This document shows positions 5,199 through 6,681 of a DNA stretch of 6,681 bases, piece by piece. The notes under the pieces are model-generated. The model searched no databases. It worked only from the letters and a program-made list of their open reading frames with translations, and was not told the DNA's origin. The position numbers and the translations under genes were made by a program. Numbering within the stretch: position 1 is the stretch's first letter; each line of letters begins with the position of its first letter. The stretch is from the NCBI GenBank assembly GCA_964348185.1, contig CAYGBW010000038.1, positions 1 through 6,681 on the forward strand. Direction: 5' to 3'. Origin of the DNA: CAYGBW01 sp964348185. Lineage in GTDB: Bacteria; Desulfobacterota; BSN033; WVXP01.

Positions 5199-6500
5199 CT
5201 ATTCTGCCCGACGGGACCCGTCGGCCGAGGTCGCAATGAAACACCCGCCGCTTCCAGCACTGCCTCCGGTTAATGCACCGGCCGAGGCCGAAAGAACCTC
5301 GATATTATCGTCCCCCATGCGGGCCAGATCGCCCTGAATCCCGCCGTTATTGTTGATGAAATCGCGCGCGCCTGTGAGGTGGTTTATGAGGCCAGAAAAT
5401 GAATCGGGATCATGCTCCCCAGCTCTGCTGCCACCGAGGGGATAGAGAACGTGCTTACTCCCGTAATAATCAAGCGCCACTGGATCGACCCCTCCAAGGA
5501 GAATATCGGTCCGGTGTGTGGTCTCTGGAGGGTACCCCCTCAGGGCTTCATGACTCACCCAGATACAATCCAGGATGTTCAGATCGGGAGGCCTGACCAG
5601 GCTCCACATCTTTCCGCATTGAGTGCCCGATTCACTGTAATGGCGGATGCCAGAATAACCGTCACCCATAGAAAGAATGCCATAGCTATGTTTCAAAACC
5701 CCCGTGATCCCGGTGCCTCCATGGGTCTTCAACACGGGCACGTTGAGGAGCTTAAGATTGGTGTCGTGTCCCGCCCCATTCCAGATTCCTTCGAGGAGTT
5801 CGATCCGGTGCCCTCCTGCAGAGGTGAAGCAGGGGTAGGAGACATCCGAGACGCTTCGGTAGCCGTCGGTCGTGTGATCCGAATCTGAGATGAAAATGGA
5901 ACGAACGGGGTCGAGAAGATAAGAGCTCACCGGATCGTCTCTGAAAACCGTGTTCACAAGAAAGTCCACGGTCAGGACATTCTCCTCTTCCGCATTGACG
6001 TAGACCCCGTTATCGATTTCGGGCCAGGGAGCATAGGTGCTCCCGAATCCGGTGAGCCCATCGAAGCTTCCCCGCCCTTGGCCGTTTTCGAAGATCACCA
6101 CCTCGCCATCAAAGCCATCTGGGTGCTGAAGAATTCGGTAAATCAACCCCCGCAGGACATCGGTGTTCGTCGTTCCGCGACACTTCCACTGGCAGTTCAC
6201 TTTGATTAAAACCACATCATCGGTATCGATGATACCTCCCGGCCCTCCCCAGGGATGCGTACCGGTTGTCCGGTAGAACGCTACCCCATTGTCAGCAAGG
6301 AGGTCTAACAAAGCGTCGAGGCCAAGGTGACGGAGCTGACCGTCGTGGACCGGGCATTCGCTCACTCGGAAAACCCTTGATTTCGCGCCATTAGAAAAAG
6401 CCTGCCTGATGCCGACGAACCCGCTCACGCAGGCCAGTGCGCCAGTTGCGGTAACCCCCTTGATGAACTCTCGCCTGGTTACGTTCGCCCCATTTGCCAT
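5199..6500 (-). CDS. Tat-exported DUF362-domain protein with CFIAT-type C-terminus
   Basis: A 433-residue protein expected outside the cytoplasmic membrane. The N-terminus has a twin-arginine signal, TRREFIK (8-14), followed by a hydrophobic stretch (about 15-31), typical of cargo exported folded. The DUF362 domain shows VVLIKVNCQ (96-104), LLNVPVLKTHGGTGITGVLK (251-270), LNILDCIWV (307-315) and GGVDPVALDYYG (336-347). Its biochemical role is not established; no 4Fe-4S cysteine motif, as found in some relatives, is seen. After a Gly/Ser-rich linker (410-419) the protein ends in GCFIATSADGSRRAE, resembling the CFIATAAYGS box common at C-termini of deltaproteobacterial surface proteins, but without the roughly 60 residues that usually follow it. 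The ATG at 6500 has GGAGG 9 nt upstream. It is the only gene of its unit visible here; no good promoter stands out in 6501-6681, and a terminator-like hairpin follows. Confidence 0.88.
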   Translation of the reverse strand: MANGANVTRREFIKGVTATGALACVSGFVGIRQAFSNGAKSRVFRVSECPVHDGQLRHLGLDALLDLLADNGVAFYRTTGTHPWGGPGGIIDTDDVVLIKVNCQWKCRGTTNTDVLRGLIYRILQHPDGFDGEVVIFENGQGRGSFDGLTGFGSTYAPWPEIDNGVYVNAEEENVLTVDFLVNTVFRDDPVSSYLLDPVRSIFISDSDHTTDGYRSVSDVSYPCFTSAGGHRIELLEGIWNGAGHDTNLKLLNVPVLKTHGGTGITGVLKHSYGILSMGDGYSGIRHYSESGTQCGKMWSLVRPPDLNILDCIWVSHEALRGYPPETTHRTDILLGGVDPVALDYYGSKHVLYPLGGSRAGEHDPDSFSGLINHLTGARDFINNNGGIQGDLARMGDDNIEVLSASAGALTGGSAGSGGCFIATSADGSRRAE

Positions 6501-6681
6501 TCAGCCCCACCTCCCAACGTCAGTTAATTGGTATCCACCTCTGCAAAAATCGCCCTAGGGACCACCTGCCAATTCAGGGTAGCCATAGAGGTCAGACTAC
6601 AGGCTAGAAACGCAAAAATCAAACAGAATTTCACAACCCCAAGCCGAGGGGAGTTTCCTCAGAAAATCAGAGTGTAATTGC

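Noticed and set aside
4936..5244. A 102-codon minus-strand open frame between the DUF362 and aminotransferase genes
   Set aside because: It overlaps the DUF362 end in another frame, runs through the terminator and promoter and slightly into the aminotransferase start, and has no family motif.
5412..5888. A 158-codon plus-strand open frame
   Set aside because: Antisense to the DUF362 gene; no motif.
6594..6622. Possible DUF362 promoter on the minus strand, TTGATT-N17-TAGTCT
   Set aside because: Only 4/6 and 3/6 matches to consensus; about what chance gives in 180 bases. Nothing else is visible in 6501-6681 beyond the ribosome site.

Overview
This window looks like a stretch of a moderate-GC bacterial chromosome, most plausibly from a Desulfobacterota (deltaproteobacterial) type anaerobe. 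That is inferred from four things: a twin-arginine exported DUF362 protein ending in a CFIAT-type C-terminal motif, a small free-standing Smr protein, a divergent KptA-like protein, and short intergenic repeats of the ATTCCA and CAATGAC kind. No rRNA, tRNA, CRISPR array, transposase or phage gene was seen.

Layout: five of the six genes lie on the minus strand. From right to left, a Tat-exported DUF362 protein (6500-5199) is followed by an intrinsic-terminator-like hairpin (5043-5073) and immediately by a strong sigma70-like promoter (5005-5033). That promoter has a 14-bp palindrome in its spacer and serves a two-gene unit: a class III aminotransferase (4951-3584) and, 8 nt later, a KptA/Tpt1-like RNA 2'-phosphotransferase (3575-2844, GTG start). 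The unit meets the convergent plus-strand smr gene (2441-2791) at a 74-bp repeat element that supplies the stop codons of both genes. To the left of smr is a gene-free divergent region (1775-2440) with repeats, a hairpin and promoters facing both ways. On its far side, minus strand, are a ureohydrolase of the plant-arginase-like type (1774-962) and an aspartate ammonia-lyase (924 to the window edge, incomplete), 37 bp apart.

How the genes may work together (inference): ureohydrolase, aspartase and the class III aminotransferase all fit amino-acid catabolism. Arginine or agmatine would give urea plus ornithine or putrescine, aspartate would give fumarate plus ammonia, and an omega-amine or amino acid would be transaminated. 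The Smr and KptA-like proteins are nucleic-acid enzymes with no obvious tie to that metabolism, although the KptA-like gene appears translationally coupled to the aminotransferase. No clearly new multi-gene defence or mobile system was found. The items most worth a second look are the KptA-like protein with an altered catalytic motif, the promoter with an internal palindrome, and the shared-stop repeat element.
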